DNA from: Bacteroidetes bacterium UBA1947
GTDB lineage: Bacteria; Bacteroidota; Bacteroidia; Chitinophagales; Chitinophagaceae
Direction of reading: 5' to 3'
Assembly (NCBI GenBank): GCA_002336915.1
Contig: DDET01000069.1
Span: 1-27,183, forward strand
Length of the DNA: 27,183 nt
The notes beneath the pieces were generated by a model that saw only the letters and a list, made by a program, of their open reading frames with translations, was not told the origin of the DNA and did no database searches. Position numbers and translations under genes: made by a program. Shown one piece after another: positions 7,723 through 14,950 of the stretch. How positions within the stretch are numbered: the first letter of the stretch is position 1; each line of letters begins with the position of its first letter.

Positions 7723-9387
7723 ATGAAAAATAATAAGGGCAGTGTGACAAGAGATATTATCAACCATGTCCCCGAACAGGACAAATACGGCGTATACCTG
7801 TCGGACGTTATGGACGAAAAACTTTTTGAGGTTGGCTCAGTGCTGAACGATCTGCTCGTCAAGAAGTTCAACGTTTCAGAAACATATGCGAGACAAATAC
7901 TAAAACGGGCCGTAGCATCGAAGGCAATTAAATCAACCAAACCCTACACGTTTGGTAAAGGAGGACAACATATTTATCTGGCAAATAATCAAGCCCTTGA
8001 TGCGGTTCGTATCATGGAAAAATGCCAGTTCAATCGCCCGCCAATTTATCGGCTCTTAAAATACATGACTTCACGGGCAGGAATCATCTCATTTTATGAT
8101 GCATTAAAAATCACAGCTGCACCTATTGAAGAAAGTTCAACAAAGGTCAGTTCCCTTAAGGATATCGTAAATGTTCTAACGAGATTAAATATCCTAATAG
8201 AAAGGAATTACAATGGGGTTGTATTTCTAGTTCTTAAAGAAATATATGAATTTGATACCGAAGCTGAAACACAACAGCTTTTATCTGTTCATTTTCACAA
8301 TATGATTTTGGACTGTAGCTTACTTCCAGACATAATAAGGTGGCTTAATAGAAGCAATATTATTAGCGGGCTGGGCTCGGCCTATCGAAATAAAAATAAA
8401 CCTTCGTTTGGACCAAAGCATAATAATTTGATTTGGGATGCAATTGCATACACAAAAACAACCGGCATAAACGAGGTGTTGGGGTCTAAAGCTGCAGACA
8501 TTACAAAACAGACATTAGTTGCATTAGATGTTGTCCTTTCGGAATCATATGACGACATCCATTTAGATGGATTTTATAGTAGAATTCAAATACATCTGAA
8601 TGCAGTCAAAAAAGGCAAAAGAAAAGTAGTTCCGATAGTTATCTACAGGGAATGTTCAGAGCATGTAAAAAATAAGCTATCGATGCTTGGTTTCCTTTCT
8701 TTTGAAATTGGGTCAATTTTTGGCTCACATATTTATTCGGTTCTCTCAAAACTTAGCAAACTTGATGAATTGCTTAACTATAACGGAAATGTTGAGGAAA
8801 CCGTGTCCGCAATTCTTAAAACCATAAGAACAAGTGGCCAAGAAGACGCACTAAAAGATGTAAAGGGTACTTTATTTGAGTTCCTTATGTATCCCGTAAT
8901 ATCCAAGCTGTTTTCTGGCGCAAAAATTGAACGTAATCGATTTGTCAAATTTGAAGTTGATGGGAAATCATTCACGTACGAATATGACTACGTGGTTCAT
9001 TCACAAAATCCAGATGAAATAGTCGTCATTGAGCTTAAAGGCTACAACGATAAAGCTATTATCAAAGCTGGAGATTCAAAAACTAAGTCGACGCTAAGGT
9101 GGTTCTTTCGGCGTACATTTCCAATACTACAGAAGGAATTAAAAAACGAATTTGGCGCAAAAAGTCATCCTATTAAAGCAGTATACATCACAACCGCGAG
9201 TTATGATGTTTTAGGTAAAAATCTTCTGGCACAACTAAACGCTGGGCTAAAGCCTATTGACATGCAAGTAGGATATGACAGGACAGAACTAATCGCCCTT
9301 CTCCGAAAATACAATTTTACAAATGAAATAAAAGCCATTGAAAGGTTTTATACGGCAACAACTCACGATACCGAACATGAGCTATGA
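7723..9387 (+). CDS. Winged-helix plus PD-(D/E)xK nuclease-like protein (unrecognised family)
   Basis: 554-aa protein that I cannot assign to a named family. Residues about 25-88 look like a winged helix-turn-helix (LVKKFNVSETYARQILKRAVASKAI, then a basic wing). The middle (about 230-350) alternates hydrophobic strands and charged loops (WDAIAYTK, ALDVVL, VVPIVIYR), perhaps a second, degenerate nuclease-like or sensor fold. Residues about 380-500 carry a plausible PD-(D/E)xK core: E386 in GTLFEFL, D422 in YEYDYVV, and E437-x-K439 in VIELKG. No signal peptide or membrane segment. The ATG at 7723 follows GGAATAATAACA. Codon use is AT-rich compared with the flanks. It is followed 47 bases later by a CoiA-like gene. 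Role in restriction or defence is inference. Confidence 0.7.
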   Translation: MKNNKGSVTRDIINHVPEQDKYGVYLSDVMDEKLFEVGSVLNDLLVKKFNVSETYARQILKRAVASKAIKSTKPYTFGKGGQHIYLANNQALDAVRIMEKCQFNRPPIYRLLKYMTSRAGIISFYDALKITAAPIEESSTKVSSLKDIVNVLTRLNILIERNYNGVVFLVLKEIYEFDTEAETQQLLSVHFHNMILDCSLLPDIIRWLNRSNIISGLGSAYRNKNKPSFGPKHNNLIWDAIAYTKTTGINEVLGSKAADITKQTLVALDVVLSESYDDIHLDGFYSRIQIHLNAVKKGKRKVVPIVIYRECSEHVKNKLSMLGFLSFEIGSIFGSHIYSVLSKLSKLDELLNYNGNVEETVSAILKTIRTSGQEDALKDVKGTLFEFLMYPVISKLFSGAKIERNRFVKFEVDGKSFTYEYDYVVHSQNPDEIVVIELKGYNDKAIIKAGDSKTKSTLRWFFRRTFPILQKELKNEFGAKSHPIKAVYITTASYDVLGKNLLAQLNAGLKPIDMQVGYDRTELIALLRKYNFTNEIKAIERFYTATTHDTEHEL

Positions 9388-9434
9388 AAATGATTGGCGG
9401 AACAAAAATATTTATTATATACTCCTAGACTTCG

Positions 9435-10619
9435 TTGGAATGTTTTCTCACATATGCGTTACTAGGGAATGAACTCAAACATATTGACGAAGTCGCCAAT
9501 GGGAAGGCTTGTGGCTGTATTTGCCCTAATTGCCATGAGTCTCTAATCGCGAAGAATAACGGGACTAAAAAAACAGCCCATTTTGCCCATGTTTCGGACG
9601 GCGACTGTCCTGGAGCGTATGAAACAGCATTGCATTTATTAGCAAAAAAAGTACTGTCGGAGACAAAGCGATTACGTACTCCGGATTTTCACTTTGATTA
9701 CGACTACTATAACGAATCATCTCTATTTAGGAGGGGGAGTATCATAAAATTTGATTCAATACTCATAGAGATAGTTCCACAAAGTGCCGTCAACAGGGAA
9801 ATAATAGTCGATGCAATGGCAATTTTGGATGGCCACGAATTAGTAGTAGAATTTTTCGTTTCCCATCGTGTTGATGAAAACAAAACAAGCAAACTCATCA
9901 ATTGCGGTCTCGCCTGTATTGAGATCAATTTATCTGGGCAGCCACTAAATTATACCGTGCTTAAAAAATTCCTTCTAAGTCGTTCATCTAACATCTACTG
10001 GATTTGCAGCCCTAATTTGGAAAAGGCGCACAAGAACCATTTGGAAAAACAACGATTTTTAGAGGAGGAAGCCCGGAAACAAAGGGAACTGGAGGAAATA
10101 CTAAGAAAGAATAAACAGTATAATAATCAACGTGAATTTGAAAATAAGTCTCAATCGCTTTATGAACAATATAAAGCTGCGGGCAAGTGCAAGTTTTATA
10201 CAATGAAGGATGGTTTTGCTTCAAAGTGCCCAATATTGCGAGATAAGTTATCGGATTTAAAAACTAAGCCTTTTTATAGGCACTCAATTTTGAAGCATAT
10301 CATTGATGGTGAATATTGGAATGGCAAGGTCTATGAAAATAAGTTCACTAGAGAATGCCGCATATTTTTATCCGGAAAAAGTGTAGAAATATACCCACCG
10401 AAAGCGTACAGGGATTTAATGTCCCATGAGCAAGTAAGAGCTGCGAATCTTTTGTATGCAGGGATTAAAACTATTGAAGAAATATTGGCCGAGGCAAAGC
10501 CTTGCAATCATTGTAATCATTTAAGGGATACACTTTCAATAGCGGGGAACTACTTATCTGTATGCGATTATGAAGATTGTAAATTAACTGGATTCGCAGT
10601 TTCCGAGGAAAACGAATAA
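9435..10619 (+). CDS. CoiA-like nuclease-family protein with C-terminal zinc-ribbon-like motif
   Basis: 394-aa protein related to the competence protein CoiA family. CoiA-like features are the IDEVANGKACGCICPNCHESLIAK zinc-finger segment (C30, C33) with the distal HFAH (H49, H52), the AYETALHLLAKKVL helix, and a PD-(D/E)xK-type core with D126 and E139 in HELVVEFFVSHRVDENK. A charged helix (about 200-225) probably forms a coiled coil. The C-terminus adds C357-x2-C360 ... C377-x4-C382, a zinc-ribbon-like motif that I do not associate with classical CoiA. The only usable start is TTG 9435, because an in-frame TAG lies at 9426-9428. AT-rich, and likely co-transcribed with the preceding gene (47-base gap). 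CoiA itself aids recombination of incoming DNA in transformation; this homologue may act in defence or DNA processing instead. Confidence 0.75.
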   Translation: MECFLTYALLGNELKHIDEVANGKACGCICPNCHESLIAKNNGTKKTAHFAHVSDGDCPGAYETALHLLAKKVLSETKRLRTPDFHFDYDYYNESSLFRRGSIIKFDSILIEIVPQSAVNREIIVDAMAILDGHELVVEFFVSHRVDENKTSKLINCGLACIEINLSGQPLNYTVLKKFLLSRSSNIYWICSPNLEKAHKNHLEKQRFLEEEARKQRELEEILRKNKQYNNQREFENKSQSLYEQYKAAGKCKFYTMKDGFASKCPILRDKLSDLKTKPFYRHSILKHIIDGEYWNGKVYENKFTRECRIFLSGKSVEIYPPKAYRDLMSHEQVRAANLLYAGIKTIEEILAEAKPCNHCNHLRDTLSIAGNYLSVCDYEDCKLTGFAVSEENE

Positions 10620-10625
10620 GACATC

Positions 10626-10645
10626 ACTACGCAGTGTGGCGTAGT
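10626..10645 (+). terminator. Hairpin after the CoiA-like gene
   Basis: ACTACGC (10626-10632), 6-base loop, GCGTAGT (10639-10645), starting 7 bases after the stop codon. The stem is perfect but no T-run follows, so termination is plausible rather than shown. Confidence 0.4.
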
Positions 10646-10692
10646 ATATAAACGCGTCTGCGTGAAGTCCGATCTCAAGATTGGCGTGCTTT

Positions 10693-10707
10693 AAAAATGT
10701 GGATATC
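10693..10707 (+). repeat. 15-base direct repeat AAAAATGTGGATATC, copy 1
   Basis: Identical to 11259-11273, 566 bases downstream. Its reverse complement contains ATATCCACA, one base from the DnaA-box consensus TTATCCACA. Confidence 0.5.
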
Positions 10708-10751
10708 ATTATTTGGATTCGCCTCGTTAACGAATGTATATTGCAACCTCG

Positions 10752-10771
10752 TCCCGATTTTTTTTTCGGGA
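10752..10771. terminator. Symmetrical hairpin with T-loop
   Basis: TCCCGA, eight T, TCGGGA: a 6-bp stem whose loop is the T-run. A second T-run follows at 10782-10787. Could be a terminator for rightward transcription out of the cassette. Confidence 0.35.
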
Positions 10772-10872
10772 GCTTGCCTAATTTTTTGTCGGCTTTGCTG
10801 TCACGGAATTAAGCATAAGTTCTTTATTTATTGTTAGGTCACCCATAGGGTGTTTGCAAAGTGTGTGACGAC

Positions 10873-11048
10873 CATTTCCTACTCTGCCAGGGTTATTTCC
10901 TACCAACAGGAAGCCATTCGGCAAAAAAGGGAAATAACGAGAAATAATTATTTCCACGCATATGGCAATACTGGCAACAGTTTCCGTCAATTGTCATAAA
11001 AAAAGAGGAAATAACTATTTGCTACCGGAAAAGGAGAAATAATTATTC
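10873..11048. repeat. Cluster of GGAAATAA / TTATTTCC motifs
   Basis: GTTATTTCC (10892-10900), GGAAATAAC (10930-10938), the palindrome GAAATAATTATTTC (10941-10954), GGAAATAAC (11007-11015) and GGAGAAATAATTATTC (11033-11048); related CATTTCC and TATTTCC occur at about 10873 and 11114. Both orientations occur. The arrangement is iteron-like or operator-like; spacing is irregular. Confidence 0.45.
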
Positions 11049-11258
11049 TTGCTAATAGGTAGCCTATGGTTTGCGCATAGTCAATCCATAGTCATTAACT
11101 TACCTCACCCGGGTATTTCCTTTGCGTCTTAGCGCCTTCGCGCTTAAATACCACTGCAACTGAACAGGAAATTATCGGAACCAAAGTGGAAGTGATTCGG
11201 AAGTACTATCCACATCAGTCAACCGCCACAAAACATTGAGTACCAAAAAGCAAGCTCA

Positions 11259-11273
11259 AAAAATGTGGATATC
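11259..11273 (+). repeat. 15-base direct repeat AAAAATGTGGATATC, copy 2
   Basis: Second copy of the 15-mer at 10693-10707; here the A-run is one base longer. About 95 bases upstream of the next gene. Confidence 0.5.
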
Positions 11274-11366
11274 CCACTTCCGGAATTCGAAGATCCATTT
11301 CATCGGAAGTTCCGGTTTGCATAGGAGAGCGATTTACATCCGTCATTTCTTTACCTTCATGTTCCC

Positions 11367-11579
11367 ATGCGTAACACCACCAAACTGAAACATATATTAC
11401 AGCTATACAGCGTAGCCCTCGACATGGATGATGATGGACAAATGCATCTTATGGTTTTCGATAAGAAGGACAATTCTTCGGAAGAGTTTATCAATAAGTC
11501 TTATTCGGTAGTGGTAGAGAAGGCATTCAGGTATATGATGAAAAGACTACCGCCCAAATCGCAGAAACTTAATGAATAG
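11367..11579 (+). CDS. Small conserved-looking cytoplasmic protein, function unknown
   Basis: 70-aa protein beginning MRNTTKLKHILQLYSVALDMDDDGQ. It reads as a compact alpha/beta unit: an N-terminal helix, a strand pair around MHLMVFDKK, then a helix SVVVEKAFRYMMKRL. I recall similar short proteins in Bacteroidota but no named family. GC-balanced codon use like the core genes, unlike the AT-rich cassette upstream. No signal peptide or membrane segment. The ATG follows TTCATGTTCCC; TACCTTCA just upstream is a poor -7 box. The AraC gene starts 34 bases after its stop. Confidence 0.65.
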   Translation: MRNTTKLKHILQLYSVALDMDDDGQMHLMVFDKKDNSSEEFINKSYSVVVEKAFRYMMKRLPPKSQKLNE

Positions 11580-11613
11580 TAACCGGTACATCTCCTCAAT
11601 GCGCTAATAACAA

Positions 11614-12372
11614 ATGCCCATAAGCGACATCATATTTAAGATCAAAGAGCCCCCTCCGCAACTATCAGACTTTGTGGAAAGTTTCTGGATGCTTGAAAAT
11701 ACGTCCGGTGCTGCACACGATACCGTTGGCCTGCCTGATGGCCGGTTCGATATTATTTTTTCCTATTCACCGGCCGAACCTTTCAATGCTATGCTGATGG
11801 GCCTGGGAACGGAACCGGGAGAACATTCTATCCCCCCTAAGATCGTGATGTGCTCGGTCAGCTTTAAGCTACTGGCCATCGAGTACCTGCTGGATGTGAA
11901 AGCCGCTTCTTTACTAAACTCCGCCCAGCCTTTGCCAACAGGCTTTTGGGGCATCGAAAAGGGCGACCTGGATAACTTCGAAAACTTTTGCGAAAAAATA
12001 TCTAAAAAAATGATCTCGCTGATCAAGCCCGGTATAGATAGCCGCAAGCAAAAGCTGTTTGAACTGATCTATTCTTCAAATGGCTCTATGCCTGTAAAAG
12101 AATTATCCGACAAAGTATTCTGGAGCAGCCGGCAGATCAATCGCTATTTCAATGAGCATTTTGGCCTTTCTTTGAAAACCTATTGCAACATCCTCCGCTT
12201 CAAAACATCATTGCATTACATTAAAGAGGGCAAGCTCTTCCCGGAACTTGATTTTGCCGACCAGGCGCATTTCATAAAAGAGGTAAAAAAGTTCTCGGGC
12301 GTGGTGCCGAAGGAATTATTCAAAAACCAAAACGACCGATTTATACTATTATCCGCTTTGCCAAAGAAATAG
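11614..12372 (+). CDS. AraC-family transcriptional regulator
   Basis: 252-aa regulator. The N-terminal half (about 8-115) matches the DUF6597-like sensing domain seen in many Bacteroidota AraC proteins (ISDIIFKIKEPPPQLSDFVESFWMLEN, then VGLPDGRFDIIFSY). The C-terminal half (about 150-240) is an AraC DNA-binding domain: MPVKELSDKVFWSSRQINRYFNEHFGLSLKTY is the first HTH, and DFADQAHFIKEVKKFSGVVPKEL is the second. The signal is unknown. It is followed 31 bases later by the TetX-like gene, whose -7 box begins inside this gene's stop codon, so it probably controls that gene and the DoxX-like gene. Confidence 0.92.
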   Translation: MPISDIIFKIKEPPPQLSDFVESFWMLENTSGAAHDTVGLPDGRFDIIFSYSPAEPFNAMLMGLGTEPGEHSIPPKIVMCSVSFKLLAIEYLLDVKAASLLNSAQPLPTGFWGIEKGDLDNFENFCEKISKKMISLIKPGIDSRKQKLFELIYSSNGSMPVKELSDKVFWSSRQINRYFNEHFGLSLKTYCNILRFKTSLHYIKEGKLFPELDFADQAHFIKEVKKFSGVVPKELFKNQNDRFILLSALPKK

Positions 12373-12377
12373 TTTTG
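12370..12377 (+). promoter_or_regulatory. -7 box TAGTTTTG overlapping the AraC stop codon
   Basis: TAGTTTTG fits TAnnTTTG; its TAG is the AraC stop. The box ends 26 bases before ATG 12404, giving a short leader. It suggests the monooxygenase gene can be transcribed separately from the regulator. No -33 TTG at the normal distance, which would suit an activator-dependent promoter. Confidence 0.45.
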
Positions 12378-12403
12378 CATTATCAAAACAAATTTCAAAA
12401 AGC

Positions 12404-13576
12404 ATGTTAGCAGATAATAAGACCATTGCCATAGTAGGCGGCGGACCCGGTGGCTTGACACTTGCACGGCTATTACAGCTCAAAGGTGCAAAGGTAAAGG
12501 TGTACGAAAGAGACCTTAATAAGGATGCGAGGGTGCAAGGCACAACGCTGGACCTGCATGAAGGCTCAGGCTTAAAGGCCTTGCGCGAGGCAGGCTTGTT
12601 GGATGAATTCAAAAAGAATTTCCGCCCCGGTGCAGACAGGATGATCATAACAGACGAAAATGCGCAAATATTTTTTTCCGACCATGAAGGAAAGGCGGAA
12701 GAAGATTTTGGCAACGAGCACTTTCGCCCCGAGATTGACAGGGGACCATTGAGGAAAATGCTCCTGGAATCTTTGCAAGACGATACTGTTGTATGGGATA
12801 GCCAATTTGTTTCCCTTGAAAAGCAGGGGGCGGGCTGGCAATTACATTTTAAGAACAATACCTCCGCCTATGCTGATATCGTAATAGGCGCTGACGGGGC
12901 TAACTCTAAGATCCGTCCATATATTACTGATATAAAGCCCTTTTATTCCGGGATATCGGGCTTGCTGGGCAGTGTATATGATCCCGGGGCAAAGGTCCCT
13001 GATATCCATCACATTTTGAAAGACGGGAAGATAATGGCCTTTGGCCGTGAGAGGACCTTTATCGTGGCATCCAAAGGCGATGGCAGTTTGGCCTTTTACC
13101 TCTCCTATAAAACAGGTGAAGATCGCTTGAAAGAGATAGACCTCAGCGATAAAGAACAGGTGCTTTCGTGGTTTAAGAATGACTTTCCCGGCTGGGGCAA
13201 TATGTGGCAGGAGCTGCTTGAACATGCAGAAACGCCTTTCATACCCATTCCCATCTACTGCATGCCTTTAGACCAAAGCTGGGAAGCCCTGCCCAACCTT
13301 AGCATGCTTGGCGATGCGGCACATGTAATGCCACCATTTGCAGGCGAAGGAGTGAACATGGCGATGCTTGACGCTTTGGAATTAAGCGAAAGCCTGTGCA
13401 ATGAGAATTTTAGTGATACCCAAACCGCCATTGCCTCTTATGAGGAGAAAATGCGGCAAAGAGCCGCACAGGCAGCACAAGAATCATTAGAAAACGGAGA
13501 GGTAATGCACAGTGCTGGCGCACTCAGGAATATGCTGGCATTTTTTGCCGGCGCACATAAACAATTACCAAGATGA
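12404..13576 (+). CDS. TetX-like FAD-dependent monooxygenase
   Basis: Flavin-dependent hydroxylase of 390 aa. The dinucleotide-binding GGGPGG is at 12-17, YERD at 34-37, the TTLDLHEGSG segment at 47-56, GADGANS in the middle, and the FAD-binding GD motif LGDAAHVMPPFAGEGVN near 301-320. Overall layout and these segments closely follow TetX, the tetracycline-inactivating monooxygenase (TetX has GGTLDLHKGSG and GDAAHLMPPFAGQGVN). The substrate-facing middle (about 185-250) differs from TetX as I recall it, so the substrate cannot be predicted and drug inactivation is not shown. Its stop overlaps the DoxX-like start by 4 bases (ATGA), indicating translational coupling. Core-like base composition. 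Confidence 0.9.
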   Translation: MLADNKTIAIVGGGPGGLTLARLLQLKGAKVKVYERDLNKDARVQGTTLDLHEGSGLKALREAGLLDEFKKNFRPGADRMIITDENAQIFFSDHEGKAEEDFGNEHFRPEIDRGPLRKMLLESLQDDTVVWDSQFVSLEKQGAGWQLHFKNNTSAYADIVIGADGANSKIRPYITDIKPFYSGISGLLGSVYDPGAKVPDIHHILKDGKIMAFGRERTFIVASKGDGSLAFYLSYKTGEDRLKEIDLSDKEQVLSWFKNDFPGWGNMWQELLEHAETPFIPIPIYCMPLDQSWEALPNLSMLGDAAHVMPPFAGEGVNMAMLDALELSESLCNENFSDTQTAIASYEEKMRQRAAQAAQESLENGEVMHSAGALRNMLAFFAGAHKQLPR

Positions 13577-13941
13577 ATGTAGCACTATGGATAATGCAAG
13601 GTATTTTATCGGCCTTCTTTTTAATGACGGGCTTCGGCAAAATAAGCGGCAACAAAGAAAAGCACATAGCCGACGGGCATATAAAACCCGGCGGCCATGT
13701 TGCCCCTATATGGATACTTGGCGCGCTTGAGATATTCGGAGCTGCGGGTATCATTGTCCCCTGGCTTACCGGCATAGCGCCTATACTTACTCCCGTTACA
13801 GCCATTTGCTTTTGCCTTGTAATGATAGGCGCTCTTTTTGTGCACTTACAAAAGAAGGAATATAAGTTTATACCCCTGCCGGTTATTGTAATTGTGCTGG
13901 CGGCTGTGGTAGCATTTTATAGGCTTAGGGCGCTGATATGA
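13573..13941 (+). CDS. DoxX-like integral membrane protein
   Basis: 122-aa membrane protein of the DoxX-like group, with four hydrophobic segments (about 3-20, 44-62, 70-90, 98-117). Typical features are the first helix followed by GFGKISG, the GHVAPIWILGALEIFGAAGIIVPW stretch, and a short basic loop between helices 3 and 4 (LQKKEYKF). Its ATG overlaps the monooxygenase stop (ATGA). DoxX-like proteins are frequent companions of redox enzymes in Bacteroidota; a role in electron transfer or detoxification is inferred from context only. It converges on the XRE-pentapeptide gene 35 bases away. Confidence 0.88.
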   Translation: MNVALWIMQGILSAFFLMTGFGKISGNKEKHIADGHIKPGGHVAPIWILGALEIFGAAGIIVPWLTGIAPILTPVTAICFCLVMIGALFVHLQKKEYKFIPLPVIVIVLAAVVAFYRLRALI

Positions 13942-13976
13942 CTGAAAAAAACAGCCGGCTAAGTATACCCTGGGTT

Positions 13977-14915
13977 TCATATAGTTGTCACCTTCGACAG
14001 ATCGGCCCCGTAACCTTTGAGTGCCGCGTAGGTAAGTTTATCCATCGTTGCCCCGTCGAAGCAAATGGTGCTCAGGGCGCGGTAATATTTATTTGTAATG
14101 GCATAGGGCGAACGAAAGGATACATTTTTGAGTGTGGCGCCCTTGAAGCTGGCATCGTTCAATGCGGCATTGGGAAACTTTACACCAATAAAGGTTTGCC
14201 CGTCGAGGCAGAGGCCACGCAGATCGGAATACTTAAAGTCCACACCCTCGAAAATGCAGTTCTCAAAGATCGTTTTCCTGAGGTCGGTCTTGGCCAGCTT
14301 TACATCTACCAGTTTTGTATTGCTGAATTTTGCGCCTTCGAGGCCTGAGCTTGCGAATTCGCTGCGTACAAGAATAGCCTTGCTGAAGCTCGCATTTCCA
14401 AGGTTATTGGCTGAGAAGCTACAGTCGGTAAGATTGGCCCCGTCGAAATTGGCTTCCTGCAGATCGCTGCCGGAAAAAGTGCTGCCTGTCAAATCAGCGC
14501 CGGAGAAGTCGGCGCCACGCAATGCAGAGCCATTAAATTTACTTTTATGCGCGGTCACGCCCGCGAAGTCGCCCTTTGCAAGGTTGCTCCCGCTAAAGTT
14601 TGCCATTAGCTGGTGCTGCGAGGAGGCAGAAGCCTCACCAGGCTGCTGTACTGTTTGCTCATCTGCAACAATATCGTCATTGGCCGATGCAGATTCACCG
14701 CTTAAGGATGGGAAGTTTTCGGAGAAATAGTTAAGGTCAACACCCAGTATCTCCGCGAGACGGTTAACGGTCGCAATGTCGGGGATCGACTCGCCGCGCT
14801 CCCATTTCCCGACCGCTTGCGGACTGATAAATAAGAGCGCTGCAAGCTCTGCCTGCGACATATTTGCTTTCTTTCGTGCTGTGGCAATTTTGCTGCCAAT
14901 CATCTTAGTATCCAT
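13977..14915 (-). CDS. XRE helix-turn-helix / pentapeptide-repeat fusion protein
   Basis: 312-aa fusion. Residues 1-64 are a Cro/C1-type HTH (IGSKIATARKKANMSQAELAALLFISPQAVGKWERGESIPDI...NRLAEILGVDLNYF). A Ser/Gln-rich linker covers 65-103. From about 104 to 275 run consecutive pentapeptides of the A(D/N)LXX kind (GADFSGADLTGSTFSGSDLQEANFDGANL), which fold as a right-handed quadrilateral beta-helix. The last 35 residues (NKYYRALSTICFDGATMDKLTYAALKGYGADLS) form a different cap. ATG 14915 was preferred over one ten codons upstream because it sits properly behind the -7 box and next to the HTH. Function unknown; probably a transcription factor whose beta-helix mediates protein contacts. Confidence 0.88.
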   Translation of the reverse strand: MDTKMIGSKIATARKKANMSQAELAALLFISPQAVGKWERGESIPDIATVNRLAEILGVDLNYFSENFPSLSGESASANDDIVADEQTVQQPGEASASSQHQLMANFSGSNLAKGDFAGVTAHKSKFNGSALRGADFSGADLTGSTFSGSDLQEANFDGANLTDCSFSANNLGNASFSKAILVRSEFASSGLEGAKFSNTKLVDVKLAKTDLRKTIFENCIFEGVDFKYSDLRGLCLDGQTFIGVKFPNAALNDASFKGATLKNVSFRSPYAITNKYYRALSTICFDGATMDKLTYAALKGYGADLSKVTTI

Positions 14916-14942
14916 GGTACTATTTTTTTGTTTTTGATAATG

Positions 14943-14950
14943 CAAAGATA
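14943..14950 (-). promoter_or_regulatory. -7 box TATCTTTG for the XRE-pentapeptide gene
   Basis: On the minus strand TATCTTTG matches TAnnTTTG, 27 bases before ATG 14915. TTTG 23 bases further upstream could serve as the -33 element (the upper end of the usual spacing). This is one of the better promoter calls in the window. Confidence 0.55.

Larger units (their letters stand above)
10620..11366. other. Gene-free stretch rich in short repeats and hairpins
   Basis: 747 bases without a convincing gene. From left to right: a 7-bp hairpin just after the CoiA-like stop; copy 1 of a 15-base direct repeat; a T-loop hairpin (10752-10771); a cluster of GGAAATAA-type motifs (10873-11120) including the 14-bp palindrome GAAATAATTATTTC; a TTTGCGTCTTAGCGCCTTCGCGCTTAAA segment resembling common intergenic junk; CGGAAGT motifs; and copy 2 of the 15-mer. 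A 70-codon minus-strand frame (10778-10990) exists but looks accidental. Confidence 0.6.

Noticed and set aside
10778..10990. 70-codon minus-strand frame in the repeat-rich gap
   Set aside because: No family match or promoter, and it runs through the GGAAATAA repeats; more likely accidental.
7084..11317. Shared 8-mer AGTTCCGG on both sides of the accessory segment as attachment sites
   Set aside because: An 8-base match between two stretches of about 700 bases is expected by chance, and no integrase or tRNA is present.
10620..11366. Chromosomal or plasmid replication origin
   Set aside because: The DnaA-like boxes are imperfect and few, no replication initiator gene is nearby, and the flanks look chromosomal.
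13938..14348. 136-codon plus-strand frame opposite the XRE-pentapeptide gene
   Set aside because: Composition mirrors the pentapeptide repeats of the real minus-strand gene.
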